Shown one piece after another: positions 1 to 6,249 of a stretch of DNA of 6,968 nucleotides (positions are counted from its first letter, which is position 1; every line of letters starts with the position of its first letter). Below the pieces are notes generated by a model. It was given only the letters and a program-made list of their open reading frames with translations, was not told the DNA's origin and ran no database searches. The DNA is from an uncultured Lachnoanaerobaculum sp. Its GTDB lineage: Bacteria > Bacillota > Clostridia > Lachnospirales > Lachnospiraceae. The translations under genes were made by a program, and so were the position numbers. Location: positions 1 through 6,968 of the forward strand of contig CAKAQP010000121.1 in the NCBI GenBank assembly GCA_916720285.1, in the 5' to 3' direction.

Positions 1-2446
1 CATGTGGCAGGATATCAAAGAATGTAAATCCGCTAACTCCTGTTATAGAGTTATTAAAGATGTTCAGCTTATAGTCTACTATCTGCTCGCTGTCAGGTGT
101 TGTAAGCGATGAATATTGAGCAACACTTGAATCCGCTCTCTTTGATCTCTTTGTAAGAATCAACTCTAACGGAGGTGAGTAAAGATATGTAGCCTTTTTG
201 CTACTGAACTTCTCTGTTGTGTTTCCGTCATTATCAAGGTCAAGTACATCTTCGTACTTACCGAGTACTTCATTAGAAGTAGCTTCTTCATTATTATCCC
301 ATGACAAATATGTGTCGATAGTATTCTGACCGCCTGCCATATTTCTTGTAGTCTTAAATTTGGTATTGAAATATACATTATTATATCTGTCATTTCCCTC
401 AGGAATATTTATATCCGGAAGATCCCATATATAAGCTGTCTTTCCTGTATTCTTGAAGTTATACTCAACTCTGTAGTTACTCATAACATCAGGTGTAAGT
501 TCAGGAGTATAGCCTGTACTGGTATATATGCCCTTAAACTCAAGTGCAGGATCTGCAAGTACGAAGAACTTAGGATTTTTTATTTTTCTACCACCCGGTG
601 GTAAAAAGTATTGGAATCTTACATTATCAGTCATACTGAACTCTTCGTTCAGATACTTTGTTCCAAGATTCTGATTCTGTGTATCATGCTCATACTCTGC
701 CGCAAAAGCCTTTGTCCAGGTAGCATAGTCAGTTCCGCTGGCTGTCCATGTTCTTCCGGCACCATTATCTCCGGTTACTGTTACACCATTTCTTGTCTGA
801 ATATAACTGCTTGCACTGTTTGGCTTTGCCGCCAACTCTGCTTTTGCAGTATTATATGCATTTTCTTCAAAGCGGAATCTATATCTTATATCCACAACTC
901 TTCCTGTAGGAGCCTGAATCTCTATAGGATTTGTAAACCTAAGCTCTATCTTCTTATAGAATTTAGGAGTCGGAAGTCTGACCTCATCTGCAGTACTTGT
1001 GATTTGAATATTTGTAGCAATTACTTCCTCACTACCGTCATCCTTTATACCTATAAGCTTGTTGTTTGAAAGAGCAGCAAGCTGTGTATTATCAAGTGCC
1101 GGTATAGTCTGTATAGTTCCTGAGGCATCTACAACTTTACCTGTAGGATTAAGAGTTCTTATCTGATATCCCACAAGTTCCATATCTGTAACAGGTGTAT
1201 CGACTACAGAACTTACTCTTGTATGATATGCTCCCATAGTAGGGTATTCTTCAGGATTACCTACATACCAGTTCCAGTTAAATCCCATGTTATAAACATG
1301 CTCTGTCTTATCTCTGTCTGTAAAAGTAAATCTCCACGGACTGATATTTTTATATGCAGAGATACCTCTATCAGCTGCCGGAACTCTAGGGAAAGACCAA
1401 TATCTTACAGAGCTCTTTGACTTCTCAAGAGAAGCCGTATCCAATGAACCGTCATCATTTACATACTGCCATGTAATAGGAAATTCCACTGTCACAGGAG
1501 ACGCCTGTGTACCCACTGTCTGATTATTATATCTTATATTGAAACCGTCATTGGTATAGTTTAAGTTACTTTGAAACTCTACATCCTTACTTATAGTATG
1601 GTCTGCAGCATTATATGTCCAGCTGCTGTTTACTGTATCCGTAGTATCAAAGTTTTCATTTGCAGGAAGCTGTACGGTAACTCTTGTCTTTCTTCTGTCA
1701 CCACCTACAATCTTTGTCTCTGTACCATGGTATGTACCCGCTGCCGGCCAATTTGTTCTTCTGGTATTGAACTGAACATATGTAGCCAAATCATTTGCCA
1801 GAGTTGTACTGTTTTGCAAACTGCTTGTACCCTCTGCATAGTAGTAATCTCTTCTGATATTGTTGTTTTCATCCGTATATCCTACCGGATATGTCTTTGC
1901 AGAAAAGGTATTGTTGGTACTCTCAAGCAAAGTATCATTTGCATCATATACCTGATATGGAATCACATAGGTCTCATCATTTGCCAATGAACGATCTTTT
2001 ATTGTTGCCTTAAAAGGTACTGTCTGTGTAGTACCGCCTCCAAGGCTTATAAACTTTAGTTTAACCTTGTGAAATTCGCTGTCTGAGCTGCTGTCAATAC
2101 TCAAATAGTTACTTGCCGGTCTGTTTATCCATGTAGAAATATTACTTGAACTTATGTACGGGAATACTTTCTTTGGAATATAAAGCACTCCATATGCTCC
2201 CGGGATACTTCTTGTAATAGATGATATCGTAATATTTGCATAGAACGAAACCTCTTCTCCTACGTAGAAATCACTGTTTCCTCTGTTGTTGACAACATTT
2301 CTGTCGTATGTAACCTCTGCCAGAATATCCGGATCATTTACTATGCCGGGCGGACCCGCATAAGCTGTAAATAATTCGCTCATTGACAGAAATACCATCA
2401 CAAATGACAAAAGAGCGGCCAACAGTCGCTTTCTTAAATTATTCAT
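1..2446 (-). CDS. Large secreted surface protein / putative adhesin, N-terminal 815 codons (partial)
   Basis: The frame is open from an ATG at 2446 to the left edge with no stop, giving 815 residues. The start is fixed by AGGAGG four bases upstream and by a textbook signal peptide: basic NNLRKR, a hydrophobic core, and a predicted signal peptidase I cut after AYA (residue 30). The mature part is rich in N, T, S, Y and aromatics, and I found no cysteine, as is common in Gram-positive wall proteins stabilised by isopeptide bonds. Residues 736-741 read DLDNDG, a Ca2+-loop-like motif. From about 656 (YRVEYNFKNTG) and again at 792-814 (YKLNIFNNS...DILP) the sequence resembles DUF11/isopeptide-type beta domains of fimbrial and adhesin proteins. 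Residues 31-650 match no family I can name. The C-terminus and any LPXTG motif lie outside. The secreted, wall-associated role is well supported; the ligand is unknown. It appears to be transcribed separately, because a terminator and a long leader precede it. Confidence 0.88.
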   Translation of the reverse strand, partial: MNNLRKRLLAALLSFVMVFLSMSELFTAYAGPPGIVNDPDILAEVTYDRNVVNNRGNSDFYVGEEVSFYANITISSITRSIPGAYGVLYIPKKVFPYISSSNISTWINRPASNYLSIDSSSDSEFHKVKLKFISLGGGTTQTVPFKATIKDRSLANDETYVIPYQVYDANDTLLESTNNTFSAKTYPVGYTDENNNIRRDYYYAEGTSSLQNSTTLANDLATYVQFNTRRTNWPAAGTYHGTETKIVGGDRRKTRVTVQLPANENFDTTDTVNSSWTYNAADHTISKDVEFQSNLNYTNDGFNIRYNNQTVGTQASPVTVEFPITWQYVNDDGSLDTASLEKSKSSVRYWSFPRVPAADRGISAYKNISPWRFTFTDRDKTEHVYNMGFNWNWYVGNPEEYPTMGAYHTRVSSVVDTPVTDMELVGYQIRTLNPTGKVVDASGTIQTIPALDNTQLAALSNNKLIGIKDDGSEEVIATNIQITSTADEVRLPTPKFYKKIELRFTNPIEIQAPTGRVVDIRYRFRFEENAYNTAKAELAAKPNSASSYIQTRNGVTVTGDNGAGRTWTASGTDYATWTKAFAAEYEHDTQNQNLGTKYLNEEFSMTDNVRFQYFLPPGGRKIKNPKFFVLADPALEFKGIYTSTGYTPELTPDVMSNYRVEYNFKNTGKTAYIWDLPDINIPEGNDRYNNVYFNTKFKTTRNMAGGQNTIDTYLSWDNNEEATSNEVLGKYEDVLDLDNDGNTTEKFSSKKATYLYSPPLELILTKRSKRADSSVAQYSSLTTPDSEQIVDYKLNIFNNSITGVSGFTFFDILPH

Positions 2447-2450
2447 TATT

Positions 2451-2456
2451 CCTCCT
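2451..2456 (-). promoter_or_regulatory. Ribosome binding site of the surface protein
   Basis: On the minus strand this reads AGGAGG, four bases before the ATG at 2446. It sits in ATTATATAGGAGGA, a 14-base string that also precedes the broken DUF1304 gene at 3155-3168. Confidence 0.85.
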
Positions 2457-2540
2457 ATATAATTTAGTAAAAATATTAAAACTGTAAAATTGTTGAGCCT
2501 TCTTTTTGATTGCTCCTTTATTCATATCCTGTTCAATACT

Positions 2541-2564
2541 TTACCATTTATATGTACATTTCAT
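2541..2564 (-). CDS. Candidate 7-residue leader peptide (MKCTYKW)
   Basis: ATG AAA TGT ACA TAT AAA TGG TAA lies about 95 bases upstream of the surface protein start. It is preceded by GGGGAGGT (2569-2576), whose GGAGGT core sits four bases before the ATG and is one of the strongest Shine-Dalgarno matches in the window. A strong site in front of such a short ORF suggests either a regulatory leader peptide or a chance arrangement. The peptide matches no leader I know, and no terminator or anti-terminator hairpin follows it. Translation here could affect access to the downstream start or mRNA stability; that is inference. Confidence 0.3.
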   Translation of the reverse strand: MKCTYKW

Positions 2565-2607
2565 GACTACCTCCCCTTACTCTACAATCAAAATGTCGCT
2601 TAAGACT

Positions 2608-2627
2608 TTTTCAAAGGGCTTTGAAAA
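2608..2627. repeat. Perfect palindrome in the surface protein leader
   Basis: The arms TTTTCAAAG and CTTTGAAAA (2608-2616 and 2619-2627) are perfect reverse complements around a 2-base centre. As DNA this is the size and symmetry of a dimeric repressor operator. As RNA it could form an 8-bp hairpin with a 4-base loop. No U-run follows it on the minus strand, so it is not an intrinsic terminator. It lies downstream of both -10 candidates, about 160 bases before the surface protein start. Confidence 0.55.
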
Positions 2628-2709
2628 CAATTAGGTTTATCATGTTTTCCATATCATTAAAGCTCTCCGATATTTTCTTAAAGCATCCATTTATCAACAG
2701 TGCTCGAAT

Positions 2710-2718
2710 ATCATAGCA
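2710..2718 (-). promoter_or_regulatory. Candidate extended -10 promoter element
   Basis: On the minus strand this reads TGCTATGAT, an extended -10 (TGn plus TATGAT, one mismatch to TATAAT). No convincing -35 lies 16-18 bases upstream, which extended -10 promoters can tolerate. Transcription would start near 2703, giving a leader of about 255 bases for the surface protein. Confidence 0.35.
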
Positions 2719-2745
2719 TATGTTTTATAAAAAATCATTAATAAA

Positions 2746-2751
2746 ATTATA
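2746..2751 (-). promoter_or_regulatory. Candidate -10 box (TATAAT)
   Basis: A perfect TATAAT occurs on the minus strand. The region 16-17 bases upstream (GTTATTG) is a poor match to TTGACA, and a T-tract and A-tract fill the spacer. It competes with the extended -10 at 2710-2718 as the surface protein promoter. In DNA this AT-rich such a box can also arise by chance. Confidence 0.35.
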
Positions 2752-2774
2752 CAGTTTTTTAAAAAAACAATAAC

Positions 2775-2801
2775 ATATTTTAAATGTGAAATTTAAAATA
2801 T
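2775..2801. repeat. 11-bp perfect inverted repeat upstream of the promoter candidates
   Basis: The arms ATATTTTAAAT (2775-2785) and ATTTAAAATAT (2791-2801) are exact reverse complements separated by 5 bases. The stem is entirely A/T, so it would be weak as an RNA terminator. Its position, just upstream of the TATAAT box and between the two transcription units, fits an operator or regulator binding site. Chance is possible in DNA this AT-rich. Confidence 0.45.
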
Positions 2802-2820
2802 TTAAACCGTCTTAAAGCTG

Positions 2821-2848
2821 AAAAAAGCCGGGATTTTCTTATCCCGAC
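2821..2848 (-). terminator. Rho-independent terminator of the sugar operon
   Basis: On the minus strand, GTCGGGAT and ATCCCGGC form an 8-bp stem (one G-T pair; 2841-2848 with 2827-2834) around a 6-base loop, followed directly by six Ts (2826-2821). It begins 25 bases after the stop of the DUF1304 remnant. It ends the upstream operon and separates it from the surface protein. Confidence 0.88.
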
Positions 2849-2873
2849 TCTGATATTATTCTATGTTTTTATC

Positions 2874-3151
2874 CTATCTAAAGTGCAATGTACCTCGTTT
2901 TTCCTTGGCTATAAGGTTAAATATAAATGCCGCCGCAGGTATAATTCCCTGCTTAAATATTATAGCATAGTCCACACTGTAGGCTCCATATACCGCAGCC
3001 GCTATAATACAAAAAAGTGACAAAAGTACCATTTCTTTATTCTTCCTTATCATACCGAAGATAATACCCAAACCCAAAAAACCGTTATACAGACCCTGAT
3101 TTGCAGCCATGGTTGCTGTCTGAGAAACAAAATCTTTGCCACTTTTAACAT
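2874..3151 (-). pseudogene. DUF1304-family membrane protein gene, broken at its 5' end
   Basis: The frame 3110-2874 encodes 78 residues beginning MAANQGLYNGFLGLGIIFG. AANQGLYNGFL is the hallmark of the DUF1304 family: small membrane proteins of unknown function, about 110-120 residues long with several membrane segments. Three hydrophobic segments remain. The ATG at 3110 has no ribosome binding site. A perfect AGGAGG (3156-3161) instead serves an ATG at 3151, but that frame (MLKVAKILF...) is 41 bases upstream and out of register, and stops at 3050 after 33 residues. In the DUF1304 frame the conserved-looking residues continue upstream as KDFVSQTAT before the ATG. The original start therefore seems intact while roughly 25-30 N-terminal codons, including the first membrane helix, are missing and the frame is broken. 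The alternative is a short functional protein started at 3110, which I consider less likely. It is the last gene of the operon, 30 bases after the permease stop. Confidence 0.72.
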
Positions 3152-3181
3152 AAATCCTCCTATATAATATTTTTGAGTTTT

Positions 3182-4117
3182 TTATTTTATATATATTAAT
3201 GTAATAACACTATACGCTACTAAAGCTGTTATCATAAACAGTGATATAAATGCCGATATAAAATTCTCTTCGTCTTCACTTTTTACAAGCGGCTTTATCT
3301 GTAGTGGCACCGGAAATCCTGTAGGACACATAAAGTATAATAATACTCCGGCTTTAAATATATTATCCGCCATATATGTCGGGAAGAAAATAAAAAATCC
3401 CATAATTATAACTACACATCCGCATATCCTTATTATACCAAGCTTCAAAAGCGGAAGCAGTAGAGATTTTTCCATTTTCAGCTCATACCCCAATGTAAAG
3501 AGAATTATTCCGGTAATCGGTGTTATTACCATATCTATTGTAGCTGTATACACACTTCCAAGTTCACTGTTCATCAAATGACCTTGAACACCTGTTATAT
3601 TGGAGACTATTCCAAATATAACCGCCAGCATAAACGGACTTAAGATTATTCTCTTTAATAATACCCTTATATCCGCTTTTTCTGAAAGCTCCCTCGTAAC
3701 AAGTATAGGAAGCAATCCGAAGTTTATTAAAATACCTGCCACATCAAAGGTTAATATATTTACCGCATTTGACTTTGCCACCATGCTTAGGTATAGAGGC
3801 AAAGCTACATTTCCACCTTCACATGTAAGTAAAAGGAAGGGTGAAATCTTTTCATATTTACCTCCTTTACCCACAATAAACTTTCCTACTATATATATTA
3901 TTATCCATAATGCATCCACATATATTATCTGTGGCACAAAGCTTTCGGAAATCTTTGATTCTGCAAGTACATGATATACCAGTAATGGAAACAATATATT
4001 AAATACTATTTTCTTGGCCCCTTCATTTTGTTCCGGCCTTATCCACGAATACTTTCGGGATAAAAATCCCAAAAACATCATAAAGAAAACCGGAAATAAT
4101 ACTTCAACAGCTTTCAT
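3182..4117 (-). CDS. AEC-family permease (auxin efflux carrier type transporter)
   Basis: The 311-residue integral membrane protein has about ten hydrophobic segments (near 4-20, 38-53, 63-82, 91-112, 121-141, 157-174, 190-213, 220-242, 250-268, 285-308), the usual length and layout of bacterial AEC (Mem_trans) proteins. Family landmarks are the conserved Asn and Pro in NILFPLL (40-46) and the broken helices CEGGNVALPL (99-108) and CPTGFPVPL (264-272), which lie in the two inverted halves. Characterised bacterial members move organic acids such as malate or malonate, but the substrate cannot be read from sequence. The ATG at 4117 follows AAGGAG (4123-4128) at five bases. It lies 25 bases after the methyltransferase stop, in the same operon. 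A sugar-biosynthesis link is positional only; import of a carboxylate precursor such as pyruvate for the TPP enzyme is speculation. Confidence 0.88.
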   Translation of the reverse strand: MKAVEVLFPVFFMMFLGFLSRKYSWIRPEQNEGAKKIVFNILFPLLVYHVLAESKISESFVPQIIYVDALWIIIYIVGKFIVGKGGKYEKISPFLLLTCEGGNVALPLYLSMVAKSNAVNILTFDVAGILINFGLLPILVTRELSEKADIRVLLKRIILSPFMLAVIFGIVSNITGVQGHLMNSELGSVYTATIDMVITPITGIILFTLGYELKMEKSLLLPLLKLGIIRICGCVVIIMGFFIFFPTYMADNIFKAGVLLYFMCPTGFPVPLQIKPLVKSEDEENFISAFISLFMITALVAYSVITLIYIK

Positions 4118-4142
4118 TAAAACTCCTTCTATCGTTTTACTG

Positions 4143-5267
4143 TCAAATTCTGCTCAGCCTGTCAGTCATCAAAGTATATATATCTATTCCGCTTTCAAAA
4201 GTTGTCTTTATAATATCTGCAATTTCATTTGTATATCCCGGCGCAACTATTATTATAGCCTCAAGCTTTCTCTTCCTTGCTTCATCCGGTGAAATAATCG
4301 GAATATGTGATGCCGGTGCATATTTTCCCTGCTTAAAAGGCGCGGAATCTATTATACAGTCTACATACTCTGCAATACCCGTGGTTGCGCAGAGGGTAAA
4401 TCCCTGATGTGACGCTCCCCATATTGCTATTTTACCAACTTTGGCATATTTTTTTACAGTTTCCGCTACCTCTATTGCGATATCGTTTTTCTTTGAAATA
4501 ATACCGCAAATATCCGGAAGTTTTCTTTTCTTTACTATCATTGATATGGTGTCTCTGTTTACCATTTCTTTTTCAAGTACTTCAAATCCGCATATATTTA
4601 AAAGATGTGTAAGACTCTCAAAGCTGTAATAAGCTATGTGATCCGGAATTATCTCATAAAAGCTGTTTTGCTCCATGATATATTCAAAGCTTGGTACCGT
4701 AATCAGTCCATAGCCTTCATCACATAGATTATTATATATTGCTTTTAAATATGTTCTCGGATGTGGCTGATGCTCAAGGAAATTAAAAGACATAAAAGCA
4801 TCAAAAGGTCCGTTCTTAAATATATGATCTTCACTCTCCGGGAAATCCTCATCCACTCTGAGTCCTGCTTCTTTTGCAATCTCTACAAGATCTTTTTTAT
4901 GCTCGGTACCGTACCCCTCTACCGGGAAGTCTGAGAGCATTCCAAGGAATTCTCCTCTGCCGCAGCCTACCTCTATTATCTTCTTTCCTTCCAATGATGC
5001 AAACTCTATAAAATGTTTATACTGGCTTTTTCTTAGAGCTTCCATTGTGGTGGAATAGCCGCCGGCTCTTATAACATCTCTATAGTAATAAACCGCATCA
5101 TTTTTTAACTGCACAAGACCGCAATCCTCACAGACACATAGCGATACTTCTATACCGCTGTCTTTATCAAGTTCTTCCTTTGTCGGAATATCCTGTGCAC
5201 TTGCCGGCATATTTTCTATTTTCATAAGTTCGTGTAATGAACCTTTACAACTGATACATTTTTTCAA
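4143..5267 (-). CDS. Nucleotide-sugar C-methyltransferase (SAM-dependent, three-domain)
   Basis: The 374-residue protein has the full three-domain plan of sugar 3-C-methyltransferases (TylC3/NovU/TcaB9 type). An N-terminal zinc-binding domain has Cys4-x-x-Cys7 and Cys46-x-x-Cys49 (Methyltransf_13). A central SAM-binding Rossmann domain has motif I EVGCGRG (99-105) and FNFLEHQPHP (161-170). The C-terminal C-methyltransferase domain has GASHQG (284-289), Asp307 and KQGKYAP (312-318). DHIAYYS (209-215) is in the place where relatives carry the catalytic Glu-His and Tyr residues. It would transfer a methyl group to a carbon of a 4-keto-deoxy nucleotide sugar in the cytoplasm. The start is TTG at 5267, seven bases after AAGGAG (5275-5280); the nearby ATG is out of frame, and the zinc cysteines demand this frame. 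It lies 21 bases after the SDR stop. The exact sugar and carbon are unknown. Confidence 0.92.
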   Translation of the reverse strand: MKKCISCKGSLHELMKIENMPASAQDIPTKEELDKDSGIEVSLCVCEDCGLVQLKNDAVYYYRDVIRAGGYSTTMEALRKSQYKHFIEFASLEGKKIIEVGCGRGEFLGMLSDFPVEGYGTEHKKDLVEIAKEAGLRVDEDFPESEDHIFKNGPFDAFMSFNFLEHQPHPRTYLKAIYNNLCDEGYGLITVPSFEYIMEQNSFYEIIPDHIAYYSFESLTHLLNICGFEVLEKEMVNRDTISMIVKKRKLPDICGIISKKNDIAIEVAETVKKYAKVGKIAIWGASHQGFTLCATTGIAEYVDCIIDSAPFKQGKYAPASHIPIISPDEARKRKLEAIIIVAPGYTNEIADIIKTTFESGIDIYTLMTDRLSRI

Positions 5268-5288
5268 AAATATTCTCCTTTATAGCTT

Positions 5289-6239
5289 TTAATCTATGAT
5301 ATCACACATATCCATGATACCGCCTTCAAAGCCGTAAGCTTCTTTAAAGCCGATTTCCTTTAATACTCTGATACTCGGATTTAAAAAAGGTGTGCCCTCA
5401 CTTGCAGCCTCTCTTTTTTCAACTATGATATTGCTTTTGCTTTTCAATATCCTTTTCATATCCTTTACATAGTCCATAAGCTGCTTATTATCTTCACCTG
5501 CTATATTAAACACATAATTCCCTTTTAAATTCTTCGTTGAAAGCAGGTAAATTGCATTACAAAGGTCTTTAATATATATATAATTCCATGACTGTAAACA
5601 CTCTCCTGTATGTACATCCTTATCTTCTTTGAAATTATTGATACAGGAAGATATTAAAGAGGTCTCATGGTCCCCTTTACCAAATACGGAGAAAATACGC
5701 ATATGTATATATTCTATGCCTATATCATCTCCAAGCTTTTTAAGCTCTGTCTTTAATTCAAGCTTTGCTTTTCCATATTCCGATTTTGGAGATGTGGGTG
5801 AATTCTCATCCTGCAAAGGTATTTTTTTGATATCAAAATCCTTACCGTATACTTTTTGTATATCTTCAAGAGTCTGCCCATACTCTGCCTGAGATCCTGC
5901 AAAGAGCATTCTTTTAGCATTCTTCTCCTTGCATACTTTCATAAGTCTTTTGGCTACCTCTATATTTTCAGACTGAATAGCTTTATCCATTCTTCCGGTC
6001 TTTCCGATTCCGCCCCAAGCCAAATGTATGCATATATCAAAATCTGTATCCAGTTTTTCTATATCCTTCATATCAAGAACTATAAGCTTGAATTTATTAT
6101 TTACTTCATACTTTAAAAGCTCATCTTTTCCCCTGGCATTTTCTCTGACCAAGGCAAGCACTTCTTCATCCTTTGAGAGGAAGTATTCCACCAAATGTCT
6201 CCCCAAAAACGAAGCCGCTCCTGTAATAAGTACTCTCAT
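5289..6239 (-). CDS. Extended SDR: NAD(P)-dependent nucleotide-sugar epimerase/dehydratase/reductase
   Basis: The 316-residue protein has an N-terminal Rossmann fold with the nucleotide loop TGAASFLG (6-13), an acidic residue after the third strand (LDMKD, 55-59), HLAW (72-75), catalytic Ser116 in FAGSQAEYG (113-121) and the active pair Tyr155-x-x-x-Lys159 in YGKAK. Length and layout are those of extended SDRs acting on nucleotide sugars. The loop has Ser in place of the usual second Gly. Given its neighbours it probably reduces or epimerises a keto-deoxysugar before or after carbon branching; I cannot distinguish reductase from epimerase. The ATG at 6239 lies three bases after the stop of the TPP enzyme, so the two are translationally coupled. 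It lacks the Gly-rich dehydratase signature I would want to call it a 4,6-dehydratase. Confidence 0.9.
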   Translation of the reverse strand: MRVLITGAASFLGRHLVEYFLSKDEEVLALVRENARGKDELLKYEVNNKFKLIVLDMKDIEKLDTDFDICIHLAWGGIGKTGRMDKAIQSENIEVAKRLMKVCKEKNAKRMLFAGSQAEYGQTLEDIQKVYGKDFDIKKIPLQDENSPTSPKSEYGKAKLELKTELKKLGDDIGIEYIHMRIFSVFGKGDHETSLISSCINNFKEDKDVHTGECLQSWNYIYIKDLCNAIYLLSTKNLKGNYVFNIAGEDNKQLMDYVKDMKRILKSKSNIIVEKREAASEGTPFLNPSIRVLKEIGFKEAYGFEGGIMDMCDIID

Positions 6240-6249
6240 AGTTTACTCC
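6240..6249 (-). promoter_or_regulatory. Ribosome binding site overlapping the upstream stop codon
   Basis: The minus strand reads GGAG-TAA-ACT-ATG: the Shine-Dalgarno GGAG (6246-6249) abuts the TPP enzyme's TAA and lies six bases before the SDR start. This arrangement couples translation of the two enzymes. Confidence 0.75.

Larger units (their letters stand above)
2457..2820. other. Gene-free regulatory stretch upstream of the surface protein
   Basis: This AT-rich stretch of about 360 bases separates the sugar operon terminator from the surface protein start. I see no gene longer than a few codons on either strand. Read on the minus strand it contains, in order, an 11-bp inverted repeat, a TATAAT box, an extended -10 candidate, a perfect 9-bp-arm palindrome and a 7-residue ORF with a strong ribosome binding site. 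I do not recognise any known riboswitch, T-box or tRNA in it. If transcription starts at either -10 candidate, the 5' leader is roughly 250-290 bases, long enough for post-transcriptional control. Confidence 0.6.

Noticed and set aside
611..1069. Plus-strand open frame of 152 codons opposite the surface protein
   Set aside because: It is antisense to a continuous 815-codon reading frame, has a Cys/Ile/Ser-rich composition typical of an opposite-strand shadow, and shows no domain.
1571..1990. Plus-strand open frame of 139 codons opposite the surface protein
   Set aside because: Same reasons: antisense to a convincing secreted protein, cysteine-rich shadow composition, no recognisable motif.
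2439..2525. Minus-strand 28-codon ORF (start MNKGAIKKK) overlapping the surface protein start by 8 bases
   Set aside because: The AGGA lies only one base before the ATG, too close for initiation, and I recognise no similarity. The overlap alone could hint at coupling, but the support is too weak.
2457..2820. Possible riboswitch in the long leader
   Set aside because: I looked for conserved cores of c-di-GMP, SAM, TPP, glycine and T-box elements and saw none. Only local palindromes are present.
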